Assembly: GCA_022495995.1 (NCBI GenBank)
Contig: JAFEMH010000741.1
Coordinates: 186,001 to 250,000, forward strand
Direction of reading: 5' to 3'
Source: Adenophora triphylla var. japonica
Taxonomy: Eukaryota > Streptophyta > Magnoliopsida > Asterales > Campanulaceae
DNA length: 64,000 nucleotides
Shown piece after piece: positions 10,839 to 21,841 of the stretch. Under the pieces are notes generated by a model that worked only from the letters and a program-made list of their open reading frames with translations, was not told the origin of the DNA and did no database searches. Both the position numbers and the translations under genes were made by a program. Within the stretch, counting starts at the first letter, position 1. The number at the start of each line of letters is the position of its first letter.

Positions 10839-11770
10839 ATGGCGGGTAATGATGGTGATCAGAATCTGGGTTTGGGTGGTGTTGGTAATCCGAATGCCGA
10901 GATGATGGATATGTTCCGAGGGTTTCTTCAGCATATGGCAACTCAGAATCGTAACCGAATCGAATCAAGGTGCAAGGGCAACATGGTTTGGAGAAGTTCG
11001 TGAAGATGTCTCCTCCTAGCTTCAACGGAGATCCGGATCCGGTGAAGGCTGAGAGGTGGCTTGAGGCTATGAATAAGATTTTCGCAGCTATGGAGAGTTC
11101 GGATGCGGAGAAGGTGAGATGTGCCGTTTTCAAGTTGGAAGGACCCGGCGAGCACCGGTGGCGAGTAGTGAAGGATGGTTGGGACCGAGATTTGACACCA
11201 CGTACTTTGGGGAGAACTTCACACGCAAGTTCCGGGATCACTTCGTGCCTATGGTTACTAGAGACAAGAAGGAAGGCGAGTTTCGAAACCTGGAGCAAGG
11301 ACCATGACGATAGCGCAAGATTCGGCAAAGTTCACGAAATTGGCCCGATATTGTCCTCATTTGGTGCCGGATGAGGAGAGGCGAGTCTACCGGTTTGTGA
11401 AGGGTTTAAGGGTTGAGTTCCGAAAGCGGTTATTGACGCATAACTTCGCCAACTTCCAAGCGGCGGTGAATATGGCGTATCGGATTGAGAATGACATAGA
11501 GGAGCATCGTGGTAAGAATGAAGGCGGAAACGAGAAATAGATTCCAAGGTCAAGGTTCGGGACGGAATAGGGTGCAGCCGAGGACATTTACTCCGGAGCA
11601 AATCGAGGAGGAAATGTGGCGACTCCGGCAAATCGTGCGACTCAGTCGGTTGGGACGGTGTGGTTATTGCAAGAAGCTAGGGCATTCGGAGGACAAGTGT
11701 TGGAGCAAGCAAGGAAAATGTTTAGAGTGTGGGGCGACAGGCCATTTCGGAAGAATTGTCCTAGGTGGCG
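10839..11770 (+). pseudogene. Chromovirus gag, frameshifted capsid and nucleocapsid
   Basis: The likely start is ATG 10839 (MAGNDGDQNLGLGGVGNP). The protein then moves between frames: FVKMSPPSFNGDPDP and EAMNKIFAAMESSDAEKVRC at about 10995-11160; FDTTYFGENFTRKFRDHFVP at about 11190-11250; TKLARYCPHLVPDEERRVY at about 11335-11400. These are consecutive blocks of a plant Retrotrans_gag domain. The nucleocapsid has one good zinc knuckle ([14 protein letters not shown], 11660-11701). The second starts [11 protein letters not shown] and then leaves frame before its last cysteine. At least three shifts are needed (about 10970, 11180, 11280), and another is apparent near 11750. As read, no functional Gag can be made. 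Confidence 0.85.
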
Positions 11771-14700
11771 TAATAAGCAAGCGACGGAGTACCGGATTTG
11801 GGGGACAAGGTAGTGGTGTGAAGAGAGGTGTAGATGGGAAACCCAAAGATAGGGTGCAAGGTCGAGTGTTTGCCTTGGGTCAAGGAGAGGTCGATCCCAA
11901 TGCTGTCATTAGAGGTATAGTTCCTGTCTCAGGAGTTAAGGCCTGCATTCTTATAGATCCCGGGTCTTCCCATTCATTTGTGGCATCGTATTTTGCATTC
12001 TCATTGCATACTTTGCCTGAATCTATGCCTTATGTGTTGGAGGTTTCTACTCCTATGGGAGAGTGCCTCACATCTTCTTTGATATATCCTGGTTGTGATG
12101 TGACTATATGTGGGCATGTATTGCCGGTGGATTTGGTCGAGTTACCAATCCGTGATTTTGATGTGATCCTTGGGATGGATTGGTTGAGTCAGTGTCATGC
12201 TATGGTAGACTGTCGTAGAAAGCGAGTCTCATTTGCTATGCCTGATATGCCTACTTTTATATTTGATGCGGATAGATCTATGTTCGGTTTACATGTTATT
12301 TCCGCTTTAAAGGCTAGGAAGATGCTATCTAAAGGGTATGCGGGTTACTTGGCTTATGTGGTAGATTCCAATAAGAAGTCTCCCGAGTTAGCTCATGTTC
12401 CGATTGTCAATGAATTTAGTGATGTGTTTTCTAGTGAGTACTCTATGCCTCCGGATCGTGAGATAGAGTTTTGTATTGACTTAGTGCCCGTGACCGCCCC
12501 TATCTCTAAAGCACCCTATAGAATGGCTCCGGCCGAGTTAAAAGAGTTGAAGGTCCAATTGCAAGAATTGTTAGACCGAGGTTTTATTCGTCCTAGTGTG
12601 TCTCCGTGGGGAGCACCGGTCTTGTTTGTTAGGAAGAAGGATGGTACCTTACGATTGTGTATTGACTATCGTTTGTTGAACCAAGCCACCATTAAGAATA
12701 AATATCCCCTTCCGCATATAGATGATTTGTTTGACCAACTCCAAGGTTCCGTTATCTACTCAAAGCTTGATTTGAGAAGCGGATACCATCAGTTGAAGAT
12801 TAGACCGGATGATATTGCTAAGACAGCTTTCCGGACTAGATATGGTCATTATGAGTTTGTTGTGATGCCTTTCGGGTTGACTAATGCTCCAGCCGTTTTT
12901 ATGGATATGATGAACCGTGTCTTCAAGCCTTATCTTGATAGCTTTGTGGTGGTATTCATAGACGATATTCTTGTTTACTCTAAGTCCCGGGAAGAGCACG
13001 AGAATCATTTGAGGATTGTCTTGTCCATTCTTCGTGAGAAGCAGTTGTACGCTAAGTTCAGTAAGTGCGAGTTTTGGCTTGAGCAGATTTCTTTCTTGGG
13101 GCATGTTGTGTCGAGTTCGGGAATTTCCGTGGATCCTTCAAAGATTGAAGCCGTGGTTAATTGGAAGCAACCTTCGACTGTGACCGAGGTCCGTAGTTTT
13201 CTTGGTTTGGCAGGGTATTATCGGAGGTTCATTGAAGGGTTTTCTCGGATTGCGACTCCGTTGACTAGGTTGACTCGGAAAGATGTATCGTTTGTATGGG
13301 ATTCCAAGTATGAAGCAAGCTTTGATGAATTGAAGAAGAGGTTGACAACGGCTCCTATTCTTACCCTTCCGGATGGTTGCGAGAATTTTGTTATTTATAG
13401 TGATGCCTCGAAGGCGGGTTTGGGATGTGTGTTGATGCAAAATGGGAAAGTGATTGCGTATGCCTCTAGGAAGTTATCACCGGCGGAACAGAATTATCCT
13501 ACTCATGATATGGAGTTGGCGGCGATTGTATTTGCGTTGCATAAGTGGAAGCATTATCTTTATGGAGCGAAATTTGAGATTTTTACCGACCATAAAAGTT
13601 TGAAGTATTTGTTTACCCAAAAGGAGTTGAATAACCGGCAAAGGAGATGGTTAGAGTTTTTGAAGGATTTTGATTGTATAATTTCTTATCATCCGGGGAA
13701 GGCAAATGTTGTAGCGGATGCGATTAGCCGAAAGGCGTATGTGACAGCTTTGAGTTCTCGAGAGTTGAAGAGTGAAGTAATCGTTGCGAATGTTCGAGCC
13801 GTTCCGACTTTGTATGGAGACTTGAAGGAAGCTCAACAAGGTGATCCGGAGTTGAAGAAAATTTTAGATCAAGTGCAAGATGGAAAAGCCGGGGAATTTG
13901 CTTTGAATAGAGATGGGATTTTAACTTTCCAAGGGAGAATTTGCGTTCCTTCATCGCCGGAAATCAAGAAGCGTGTTTTAGAGGATGGCCATAAGTCTAA
14001 GTTTGCGATTCATCCGGGGAGTACCAAAATGTATCAAGACTTGAAGCGTGGGTATTGGTGGAATGGTATGAAGAGGGAAATAGCGGATTATGTATCTAAG
14101 TGTTTGACTTGTCAACAGATTAAGGCAGAACATCAAAGACCGGCGGGACTACTTCAACCATTAGATATTCCGGAGTGGAAATGGGAAGGGATCTCGATGG
14201 ATTTTGTGTCAGGTTTACCTCTCACCGCGAAGAAGATGGATGCTATTTGGGTTATTGTGGATCGGTTGACGAAGTCGGCTCATTTTCTTCCGGTATCAAC
14301 CAAGTTTTCATTGGAGAAGTTAGCTCAGTTATATATGAAAGAGATCGTTCGACTTCATGGGGTTCCGGTTAGTATTGTTTCCGACAGAGATCCGAGGTTT
14401 ACTTCTAGATTTTGGAGAGCATTGCATGAAGCCTTGGGTTCTAAGTTGTGTTTTAGTACGGCGTTTCATCCTCAAACCGACGGTCAGTCCGAGAGAACTA
14501 TTCAGATACTTGAGGATATGTTACGGGCTTGTGTGATGGATTTCCAATTATCTTGGGAGGATCATCTACCGTTAGTTGAGTTTGCTTACAACAACAGTTA
14601 TCAGTCTAGTATTGAGATGGCTCCGTATGAAGCGTTATATGGTAGGAAGTGCCGATCTCCGATGTGTTGGGACGAGGTTGGTGAAGCGAGACTTTGGGGC

Positions 14701-15321
14701 CCAGATTTGGTTCGTGATTCTACGGAGAAGATTAAGGTGATTCGGGATAGATTGAAGACGGCTCAGAGTAGACAGAAAAGCTACGCCGACAATAGACGAC
14801 GGGATTTATCTTTTCAGGTGGGTGACTTTGTGTTCTTGAAGGTTTCTCCGAGGACGGGAATTAAAAGGTTTGGTAATAAGGGTAAGTTGGCTCCGAGGTT
14901 TGTAGGACCGTTTGAGATTCTAGAGAAGATAGGGGAATTGGCTTACCGGTTGGCGTTGCCTCCGTCTTTCTCTTTGCTTCATGATGTGTTTCACGTTTCT
15001 ATGTTAAGGAAGTATTGTCATGACCCCTCCCATGTTTTGAGCTCTCCTCCCGATGATGTCCAAGCGGACATGTCTTATGTTGAAGAGCCATTAAGAGTCT
15101 TAGAATTCCAAGTTAAGGAGTTGAGAACTAAGAGTATCCCGATAGTAAAAGTCCTTTGGAAGAATCATACCGTCGAGGAAGCAACGTGGGAGCTAGAGTC
15201 GGAGATGAGGGAGAAATACCCTTGGTTGTTTGAGAATTCAAGTAAGTCTTCTAAAATTCGGGTCGAATTTTCTTTAAGGGGGAGTGAGTGTGACGACCCC
15301 AACCCTAGGCACTCATTTTAA
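11509..15321 (+). CDS. Chromovirus Pol polyprotein: protease, RT, RNase H, integrase, chromodomain-like end
   Basis: A single 1270-codon frame. Order by residue: zinc knuckle 51-64; aspartic protease near 149 ([10 protein letters not shown]) with the second conserved block [11 protein letters not shown] about 330-560 with [22 protein letters not shown] and the catalytic FIDDILVYS near 485; RNase H about 628-745 with [11 protein letters not shown] and [10 protein letters not shown]; integrase zinc finger about 828-875 ([16 protein letters not shown]) and DDE core with MDFVSGLP near 897, SDRDPRF near 957 and the E of SERTIQ near 994. A C-terminal chromodomain-like stretch near 1188-1240 has [15 protein letters not shown]. 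The Met is only the first in frame; the native start would be in gag. The frame runs 11 codons into the 3' LTR before its stop. RT, RNase H and integrase retain their catalytic residues. Confidence 0.96.
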   Translation: MVRMKAETRNRFQGQGSGRNRVQPRTFTPEQIEEEMWRLRQIVRLSRLGRCGYCKKLGHSEDKCWSKQGKCLECGATGHFGRIVLGGVISKRRSTGFGGQGSGVKRGVDGKPKDRVQGRVFALGQGEVDPNAVIRGIVPVSGVKACILIDPGSSHSFVASYFAFSLHTLPESMPYVLEVSTPMGECLTSSLIYPGCDVTICGHVLPVDLVELPIRDFDVILGMDWLSQCHAMVDCRRKRVSFAMPDMPTFIFDADRSMFGLHVISALKARKMLSKGYAGYLAYVVDSNKKSPELAHVPIVNEFSDVFSSEYSMPPDREIEFCIDLVPVTAPISKAPYRMAPAELKELKVQLQELLDRGFIRPSVSPWGAPVLFVRKKDGTLRLCIDYRLLNQATIKNKYPLPHIDDLFDQLQGSVIYSKLDLRSGYHQLKIRPDDIAKTAFRTRYGHYEFVVMPFGLTNAPAVFMDMMNRVFKPYLDSFVVVFIDDILVYSKSREEHENHLRIVLSILREKQLYAKFSKCEFWLEQISFLGHVVSSSGISVDPSKIEAVVNWKQPSTVTEVRSFLGLAGYYRRFIEGFSRIATPLTRLTRKDVSFVWDSKYEASFDELKKRLTTAPILTLPDGCENFVIYSDASKAGLGCVLMQNGKVIAYASRKLSPAEQNYPTHDMELAAIVFALHKWKHYLYGAKFEIFTDHKSLKYLFTQKELNNRQRRWLEFLKDFDCIISYHPGKANVVADAISRKAYVTALSSRELKSEVIVANVRAVPTLYGDLKEAQQGDPELKKILDQVQDGKAGEFALNRDGILTFQGRICVPSSPEIKKRVLEDGHKSKFAIHPGSTKMYQDLKRGYWWNGMKREIADYVSKCLTCQQIKAEHQRPAGLLQPLDIPEWKWEGISMDFVSGLPLTAKKMDAIWVIVDRLTKSAHFLPVSTKFSLEKLAQLYMKEIVRLHGVPVSIVSDRDPRFTSRFWRALHEALGSKLCFSTAFHPQTDGQSERTIQILEDMLRACVMDFQLSWEDHLPLVEFAYNNSYQSSIEMAPYEALYGRKCRSPMCWDEVGEARLWGPDLVRDSTEKIKVIRDRLKTAQSRQKSYADNRRRDLSFQVGDFVFLKVSPRTGIKRFGNKGKLAPRFVGPFEILEKIGELAYRLALPPSFSLLHDVFHVSMLRKYCHDPSHVLSSPPDDVQADMSYVEEPLRVLEFQVKELRTKSIPIVKVLWKNHTVEEATWELESEMREKYPWLFENSSKSSKIRVEFSLRGSECDDPNPRHSF
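15274..15288 (+). other. Polypurine tract of the chromovirus
   Basis: TTAAGGGGGAGTGAG directly precedes the second LTR start at 15289. It is the expected plus-strand priming site and lies inside the pol frame. Confidence 0.85.
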
Positions 15322-17476
15322 ATATTAAATTATATGCTTTTAATATTTATGTTATCTTTATGTGTTCAATTATGTCTTTAAATTCTTAAATTAAGATAAA
15401 TTGGGTGAAAAGTAAATTTAGGATCTTATAAGAATTTATTAGACATTAAATAAAGAAACTTGGAGAAATAATAAAAATGGGAATATGCTAAATAGTGTAG
15501 GGAGGTTAAATGAGTAGGATGAATTAATGAGATAAGGATTTATTTTATTTTTAAGTTAAATTGAAAGCCTTGGTTTTCTTAGAATTGTAGGAGGGGCCAT
15601 AAAGGTCTTGCTTTCTCCCTAGGTGACAAGTGTCCACCCCTTTTACCTCCTTACTCTTACCCCCTCTCCTCCATCATTCATACTTCTTCCTTCCTAGAGA
15701 AAGCCTTAGAGAAATTTCCATGGAAGCTCTCACCTCATCTCCTTGAAGCCCAAGCAAATTCTTCACCAAATTCAAGTCTAAGAGCACCATTGAAGTTGGA
15801 TCACCTAGAGGAATTCATCAAGTTAAAAAGATCAATCTTTCCTTATAAAATCCAAAGGTGAGTTGTTATGATTCCCTTCTTCTATGTGTTCATGAGTTCT
15901 TTGATTATTGTTCTTGGCTTGATGATGTTGATTTCTTGCTTGGAAACCTAAATGGGAGTTGAATGATTAGAAAATGACATTGTTGAAGTTAGGGTTCAAG
16001 GAAGATCATTAAAAGGGTTTGAAATGGGTGGAATGGGTAGAGATAAATGATCTAGGATTACTTGGTTGTGAGTTTACATGTTTTGAATGGGACTTGGTAA
16101 GATGAAGGTATCCTTTGGTGTTCTTGATTTAGCAATGGTAGAAGGAAAGAAGAACTAGGGTTAAAAGGGGGTTAAAAATCTGGAAAATGGGCCGGAGGAG
16201 GCTTGGGCGGTCGCCCACGGGGCTTGGGCGGCCGCCCATCATGGCGAAGTCTCAATTGCTTTGAAGTCCACTTGGGCGGTCGCCCAGTGATGAGGGCGGT
16301 CGCCCATACCGGCGAAACAACAATTTCCCTTGAAGTCCACTTGGGCGGTCGCCCAGTGGTAAGCTGGTCGCCCAAGACCCTGAACCAGTTTTTCTTAATT
16401 TAAACTAGGATCGTTTAGCAAGTTGTTTGGCCACTTAAAAATGGTGACTCCCACTTAGTAATTGAACTTGAACCTTCATTAAGGCCTTGTATCCTTGTAT
16501 ATGGAAATTGTAGGGTAGGTTAATGATCCCTCATTTCCTTACTTGATGTTATATATATTGTTGTTGATATTGTTTAGTGTATTCATAATTGTTGCACTTT
16601 GATATTGTTGGGGCATGAGTATATATTACCATGTGGCTATTGTTTATCCCTTTTTGTGGAGTTTATTTCAAGTAACTACTATGTGCTTGATAATTTGTTA
16701 ATCAGCTGATATTGGGGGTATAACGTAATACGATCAATTATGGAAGTGTGACCTAATGTGATCGGATTATGTTATACCTGTGACCGTCCCCTCCTGTGGC
16801 CACAGGTTGGGGTTATAGCATCTGTATTGAGCCAAAAGCCTTACAGAGTTGCTACTATCTTATTTGGTTCCCTGAAAAATGGGTCTTATAAGATGTGAGT
16901 ATTGCTTAAGCGGCTTCGCTTAAGATTGGAGTATTATTATACCCAATGTTGTACGACTATTGTTCGACGGGAAAAAGGTAAACCAAAGGTAATGTAAGGT
17001 GTTTACAGTTTTTCCAACGTGTTATGTGTTGCATCTATTTGGCATATTGTTGCATCCATAATAGCTTGCTGAGATTTATTCTCACCCCTCTCCCTTTACT
17101 GTTTTAGATCCCGAGACAGGCGGACCGGCCAAGTAAGGACGGAGAGGAGTTTGGAGTAATCTTTTGGGTATTGTCGGGGTATGTATAGGGTGACGTATAA
17201 AATTGTATTTTGGTAATTCCTTTCTTGGAGTTTGTAATTATAAACTTTAAACTCTACGTCATAACCTTAATCTTTTGTAACTAAACCGTTGACCGTTTTC
17301 AAAGTTAGTTATCTCCTCCTCCGATGTGGAGTTGAGTGGAGTTCTTTTGAAATGTTATGTTATTAATGTTTATGTTTGGAAGTCAAAGCAAAGTTTTAAA
17401 AGTTTTTGTGTATTTGGGTTAGTTTGAGGACACTCCAACTCGGGACACGTGTAGGTTCCGAGTCGGGGTCCTCACA
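15289..17476 (+). repeat. Chromovirus 3' LTR (2188 bp)
   Basis: It starts TGTGACGACC and ends GGTCCTCACA, matching LTR 1. Compared with LTR 1 it has an extra AGTGGTAAGCTGGTCGCCC unit at about 16353 and several places where LTR 1 reads CAG and this copy reads CG (for example near 16245, 16312 and 16964). It is followed by the target duplication CGGAC at 17477-17481. Confidence 0.95.
16200..16375. repeat. GGGCGGTCGCCC palindrome cluster in 3' LTR
   Basis: Six copies of the GGGCGGTCGCCC or GGGCGGCCGCCC motif, or of the degenerate GCTGGTCGCCC, correspond to the cluster at 9480-9640 plus one additional unit near 16355. Confidence 0.85.
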
Positions 17477-17481
17477 CGGAC

Positions 17482-18280
17482 TAGACCAAAAACCAACCAA
17501 AAGTCACGGTTTTTTGAAACGTGTGACACGGACTGTGCATTGGTCGACACTGGCTGCCATGGGGAGGTTGGAATGATTCCGTGCGCGCCCGGGAGCATCG
17601 TAAGGCTGTCCGTGACTGCAGCTGGAACCACTCCGGGTTTGAAGGACGTGCGTGCAAAGTGTACAGGATATATCAGGTGCGCGTAGTGTGCGGTCTCCTA
17701 AAAATGTTCCTTTTTGAGTTAAAACAGAGATTTTCATAAATGTGTTTTAAAGGAATGATTTTCGGGACGGGGAAAATGCAGCACGTAAGCACGTAAATTT
17801 TCTGGGAGCCCCAGTCAGTCATGGAGCTGAGTAGCCCCAAGCTGCTAGGACTGCCAGATTAACCATGATTTTTCCTGGTGGAATTGCCACTGAGGCCGTC
17901 CGGTCAGAATCCAAGGAGGATTGAGCCGTACGACTGCATGGATCAATTTTCCAGGTTCCACTCCTTTGCTATTTTTCGGGTTGTTTCCCGTTCAAAGTAT
18001 GCACAGATTCCAAGATGCAAATGATGCAATGCAAGGTAAAGAAAGCAAGCAAGATTAATGAAATCAGCGACGGGAGTCTAACCCGCTCAAAGGGAAAAGC
18101 TTTCTTTTATTTTTTCAAAAAATTTTTTTTTTTCGAAAAGGGATACTGGTACGTGGGATTGTTAAACCACCGTTTATCCCAAGCCCCGGGTTAGGGAGCG
18201 ATACAGGAAGGTTAAGTGGTTTCCACCTATATACCAAGTATCGTTTATTTTGAAAATGAAAGCTTTTCTCCTTTGGGATA
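17482..18280 (-). other. Tat-1 5' leader, second part
   Basis: Non-coding stretch between the chromovirus insertion point and the Tat-1 priming site. Read on the minus strand it follows the PBS. It repeats GTGACACGGACTG (17521-17533), the same word that borders the insertion at 8553-8563. No open frame of note. Confidence 0.55.
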
Positions 18281-18298
18281 TCCCCAGCGGAGTCGCCA
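18281..18298 (-). other. Tat-1 primer-binding site
   Basis: The minus strand reads TGGCGACTCCGCTGGGGA, three bases after the LTR end. It begins with TGG, as needed to pair with a tRNA CCA end, and resembles the arginine-tRNA-type site of Tat/Ogre elements. The assignment of the tRNA is from memory of the lineage, not checked. Confidence 0.7.
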
Positions 18299-18959
18299 AA
18301 CTGTGAATGTGTGCCCCAAATTTTGTGTATTGGAAATTCACGCGAGTTTGAAGACATCCGGTTTAATTTGAAAAACGGAGTCGCCACGCCATTTTGATTA
18401 CCTCAAAACTTTGAAAAAAAGGTTTTATGGGTTCGGAGGTTAAGTTACCCCTTGGGAAGAACGGATCGTCGTTCACCCAAGGTGCCTTGCCGGAGCAAGT
18501 CTCCCAAGATTTCATTAATCGTGCTTGCTTGCGTGCTTTCTTGTGTGCAGGTGTTTGAAAATAGGGGGAGGGAATGTCCCAAGTTGTCTTTCGGACGTAC
18601 AAACCATTTATTGGTTGTCGCTCAGGATTCCTTGGATTTTTATGTATTCGGGATTATGATCCCGTCCTCATCTTGGACTTGTGATCATTGCATTTTAACC
18701 TCGGGACTTTGCATGATCGAGAGAATGACTCCCTTTATAGTCAAAGATGAGGTTCTTTAGAAAGGAATGCCCTTAGCCCATCAATCCTACGCTTTAAGAC
18801 GGTCGAGCTCATATAGATGCTTCATACTCGTCTTAAGCGATAATTGGAGATATAGGGTTCAAGGTTGTTCCTTTCTAAAGAGATTATGAAACCTTTTATG
18901 GAAGAAACGATGTAAAGATAGGATCTTTTACACCGGTCCGTTCCAAGGTTGCTAATGGG

Positions 18960-19470
18960 GATATGGGGGAATGCATGTAAAAAATGACATTTTTAGTGAA
19001 AAGATGACATTTTTGGGTTGCAAAGGATGCATTTGATTTAAAGAAATGATCTTTATTTGCAAAGGATGCAATAAGACATGATTTTTATGCAAAGGATGCA
19101 TTTTTATGAAGAAATTGAGATTCAAATATGCAAGGGATGCATAAAGATTACATTTTGAAAAGCATAGGATGCTAATTTAGGATAAAGATATGATCTTTAA
19201 TGCAAAGGATTCATGAAAAAGGATTTTATGTGCAAAGGATGCATTTTTATGATAAAGACTTGATCTTTATATGCAAATGATGTATAAAGATGATATTTTT
19301 ATGTAAAAATAGGGTTTTTAGGTGCAAAGGATGCATGAAGGTGGCATTTTTATGTAAAAATAGGGTTTTTAGGTGCAAAGGATGCACCTTTGATCCAAAA
19401 GATTACATCTTTAATGGCAAGGGATGCCTAATGCATGCAAAAGGGGGAAATGGGGTATAAAGATATGATC
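18960..19470. repeat. Degenerate GCAAAGGATGCA repeat array in the Tat-1 LTR
   Basis: About ten copies of TGCAAAGGATGCAT or variants are separated by 30-50 bp of AT-rich filler, often with AAAGATATGATCTTT or TTTTTATG. Two adjacent copies share the longer phrase around TAGGGTTTTTAGGTGCAAAG near 19305-19385. Confidence 0.75.
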
Positions 19471-19767
19471 TTTAACTATGAATGCCAAGTCCCAAGCAAA
19501 GATAATAACAAGATATGAAATGCAATGAGCAATTAAAGCAATTAGGATGCAAGTTTAGGGAGTGAGAGGTTACCAATGGTGGCCTCTTCTTCTTTGGGTG
19601 GAGCTAGGTGGAAGGACCAACTTCTAGATCTTCAAGGAGGAGGGAGGAGGCTTCTTGGCATCCTTTTGGCTTCCTAACTTCGCAGCATTTGCTTGAGTGT
19701 AGTGTATTGTGTAGTGGTTGGTGATATTGTGTATGTTGTTGTTGTTGAAATGGGTAGAGGAGGGCTC

Positions 19768-19775
19768 TATTTATA
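19768..19775 (-). promoter_or_regulatory. TATA box of the Tat-1 LTR
   Basis: The minus strand reads CCTATAAATAGAGCCC, a textbook plant TATA context, within U3 of the LTR. Confidence 0.6.
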
Positions 19776-20149
19776 GGCAGTCTGAAAATAGCTAATGAAG
19801 CCGTGCGGCCAGAGACCCTTGGCTAATGCAGTCGTGCGGCATTATCCCTTGTGACTCAGCATGTTTCTAGAATCATGCAAGGTGGCAAATTCTAGAACAT
19901 TTCCTAATTAAGAAAAATGTGTTTCTTAATTAGGAAGCTTCCCCTTCAGCCCTTAATTGTTTTGGAACAGTTCCGGAATATTTCCGGAACACTAGGAAGG
20001 TCCGGGGAATTACCGGGAAACTTACCGAAATTGTCGGGAAATTTAACCGGAAGGCATGAGCCAGATTTGGGTACTTACAGCTATCTGTAAAGAATTTGAG
20101 AAAAAGGTTTAATACCTTGATGAAGATGGTAAAGTAAAAGTAAAGAATA

Positions 20150-21841
20150 AGGCGGCAACACTCACCCCACAGATCTGAAGGCCAGCGAAGTTCAGAGAGA
20201 GATCAGTGTCTTGTCAACCACTTCCTTTATCGCAGCCTTGTCGCCTATCCGCTCAAGCATGCCGGCACCAATAAGACTGTTGTGAGGATCACAGGAATGA
20301 ATGTCAAAGCCTTCCAATGGGGGAACTGAGGCGATCTCCACGACTAGATCATAAAAATCGTCCCTGTCAGTGGGCATCTCAAACCCCTCTCTTAGCCAGC
20401 TCACGAGCTCCACCTCAGCCTCAGTCGATTCTTCTACGGCCTACGGCTCCTCCTCAGTGCGCCCCCTTTTGTGGGGGCGGGAACCAGCAGGTCGGGGGGA
20501 ATCGGCCGGCGGGACGAACTCTTCCACAGCAACCTCAGTCTCCTTTTCTTCAGTTTCAACCTCCATCTCTTCATCTCGCTATGACATGGTGGATGATCGC
20601 AATGGAGTCTTGGCTCTGCTAGATTTTCGCGTCTGACCAGTTGCTTTTTCGGCGGTAATCGCAGCTTTCTCGCGAGCTATTACCTCCGAGTCATCCCCCT
20701 GATGAGAGATGGGGAGGTCTATCTCGGCAGCTTTGGACAAATCGGTTTGGCGAGCGTTGGTAAGCCGCCTTCGGCGACTATCAGACTTGGCAGCAGCAGC
20801 AGCACGTCTATCAGAAATGTCCATGAGGCGAAATCCTGAGTTGCAAAGAAACATTTAGTAAATAGAGAGAGAAGAAACGAAGTAAAAAGTAAAAGGCGAG
20901 ATACATACTCAGAACTTCGTACATGGTCTTGCAACAACGACCTTTCAGTTGGCAAGGTCCACATTCGGCGGCGAAGCAATTTTCAGAATGAAGGTCTCAA
21001 CCAGGGTAGGGATCAAGTGGCTCAATGACTAGGCGAGATTCATCGTCGGGGTAACGATAATCAGGAAGACCAACTTTCCTAAGCAATGAAGGGCGAGCTA
21101 AAAATATCCCTCCACGAGAATAAGGCCAATCCCGTGCCTGGAGGCGTCAGCTAAAACCTTAAAAAAAATTGTTTGCAACCTAGTATCACCGGCGACTAAG
21201 GCATTACGGGTTTCAATTTTGGGATTGATGTCGCCAAGATCACAAGGATGAGTCCAACCAATTCGCGAGGTGATGAAAAGAGGATTTGACTGCCAATTAT
21301 GGACTTTCCTAGGCAATGGGGTCAAAAGTCTAGGTTTCTTGTATTTGATAGAGAGGCGATTTTCAACAACACCTCCCCTCTGAGAAACGGCGGTATAACC
21401 ATAAAAAAGATTGACAAGCAAGGGGACAGAAGGTTCATGTTTCAGGGCTCGGCAGATCACTAAGTAGCTAGTGAGGACCCTAATAGCGTTCGGGTGGAGT
21501 TCAACTATGGCGGCATTATCTTTAAATAGAACAACAACAATGAAAGGATCAATGGGAATCCTTAAGCCGACATCTAATTGGGAAGGATAAACTATGATGT
21601 CGTCGTCCCTATTGCGCATAGAGGATAGAGACAAGTCTCCTACATAGGGCTCTACACGGTATATATCGGGGTTAATTCCATACTTAACATAATAATGGGT
21701 TTGTAAATCTGCGTAAGAAGAACTGCTGGATCCGACGACCTCAGGGTTAGAAGAACCCTGCGAGATGGGTGGTCGCTCTGAGGTCTCGGCCGCCAAGGTA
21801 TCCGAGACATCATGGTTGGAGGTGGAGTTTGAAGAAGACAT
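20150..21841 (-). pseudogene. PF04195-like (putative gypsy-type transposon) antisense ORF of Tat-2, interrupted
   Basis: The start Met is at 21841. The first exon is open to about 21098 and holds a Ser-rich N-terminus, then YADLQTHYYVKYGI and the family hallmark DVGLRIPIDPFIVVVL ... LHPNAIRVLTSYLVIC, matching the GLRFPLHPF / PNAWR / FLVLC pattern of PF04195. Near 21130 the continuation shifts frame (SPSLLRKVGLPDYRYPDDESRLVIEPL), followed by a stop near 21000. A further exon (about 20850-20170) encodes a basic segment, a Glu-rich stretch and DLVVEIASVPPLEGFDIHSC, ending at a GTGAGT donor near 20176. The next exon is cut off by the Tat-1 LTR at 20079. Proteins of this family are abundant in plant retroelements and have no assigned activity. 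Confidence 0.6.

Larger units (their letters stand above)
8563..17476 (+). mobile_element. Chromovirus-type Ty3/gypsy LTR retrotransposon, nearly complete
   Basis: The element has two near-identical LTRs (8563-10740 and 15289-17476), each starting TGTGACGACC and ending GGTCCTCACA. It has a primer-binding site TGGTATCAGAGC two bases after LTR 1, a purine tract before LTR 2 and a perfect 5-bp target duplication CGGAC. Domain order is gag, protease, RT, RNase H, integrase and chromodomain-like C-terminus, which fits the Tekay/Del-type plant chromoviruses. The long 2.2-kb LTRs agree with that. It lies inside the leader of Tat-1, in the opposite orientation. LTR identity is high, so insertion was recent on an evolutionary scale, but gag is frameshifted. 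Confidence 0.95.
1..20079 (-). mobile_element. Tat-1: Tat-lineage Ty3/gypsy LTR retrotransposon, minus strand, nested-interrupted and partial
   Basis: The right end is an LTR at 18302-20079. Next to it is a primer-binding-site-like stretch at 18281-18298, read on the minus strand. The internal region then runs leftward: leader (18280-17482 and, beyond the inserted chromovirus, 8562-7697), an unrecognised ORF (7696-7025), a pol spacer with FAWSY and DMPGLD motifs, and a decayed RT/integrase ending at 5244. Plus-strand extra ORFs fill 690-4614. The 3' LTR should begin left of base 1, because no copy of the 20079 LTR end is found in the first 5 kb. The Tat assignment rests on the RT-spacer motifs, the C-terminal integrase motif (NGDKLRRYY), the PBS type and the extra ORFs. 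Extra ORFs, some in antisense, are a known property of this lineage. Most gag and protease sequence appears lost. Confidence 0.75.
18302..20079 (-). repeat. Tat-1 5' LTR (about 1.78 kb)
   Basis: On the minus strand it starts TGTAAGTACCC (20079) and ends CATTCACA (18302), with TG and CA ends and the priming site three bases beyond. A TATA box (minus-strand TATAAATA, plus positions 19768-19775) lies about 300 bp from the LTR start and is followed by CAACAACAACAAC. The U3/R region carries a GGATGCA repeat array. The right boundary cuts the Tat-2 antisense gene. Confidence 0.75.

Noticed and set aside
11955..11963. Protease active site reads DPG rather than DSG/DTG
   Set aside because: LIDPGS-type sites are, as I recall, frequent in plant Ty3/gypsy polyproteins, so this is not a sign of inactivation or novelty by itself.
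12760..13954. Minus-strand ORFs of 60-115 codons inside the chromovirus pol
   Set aside because: Shadows of the long plus-strand pol frame.
18960..19470. CRISPR-like spaced repeats (GGATGCA units)
   Set aside because: Units are degenerate, spacers are irregular and AT-rich, and the context is an LTR in a plant genome.
20317..20636. Plus-strand Ser/Pro-rich ORFs
   Set aside because: They overlap the minus-strand PF04195-like gene exon, whose frame continues an established family. The plus frames are its mirror.
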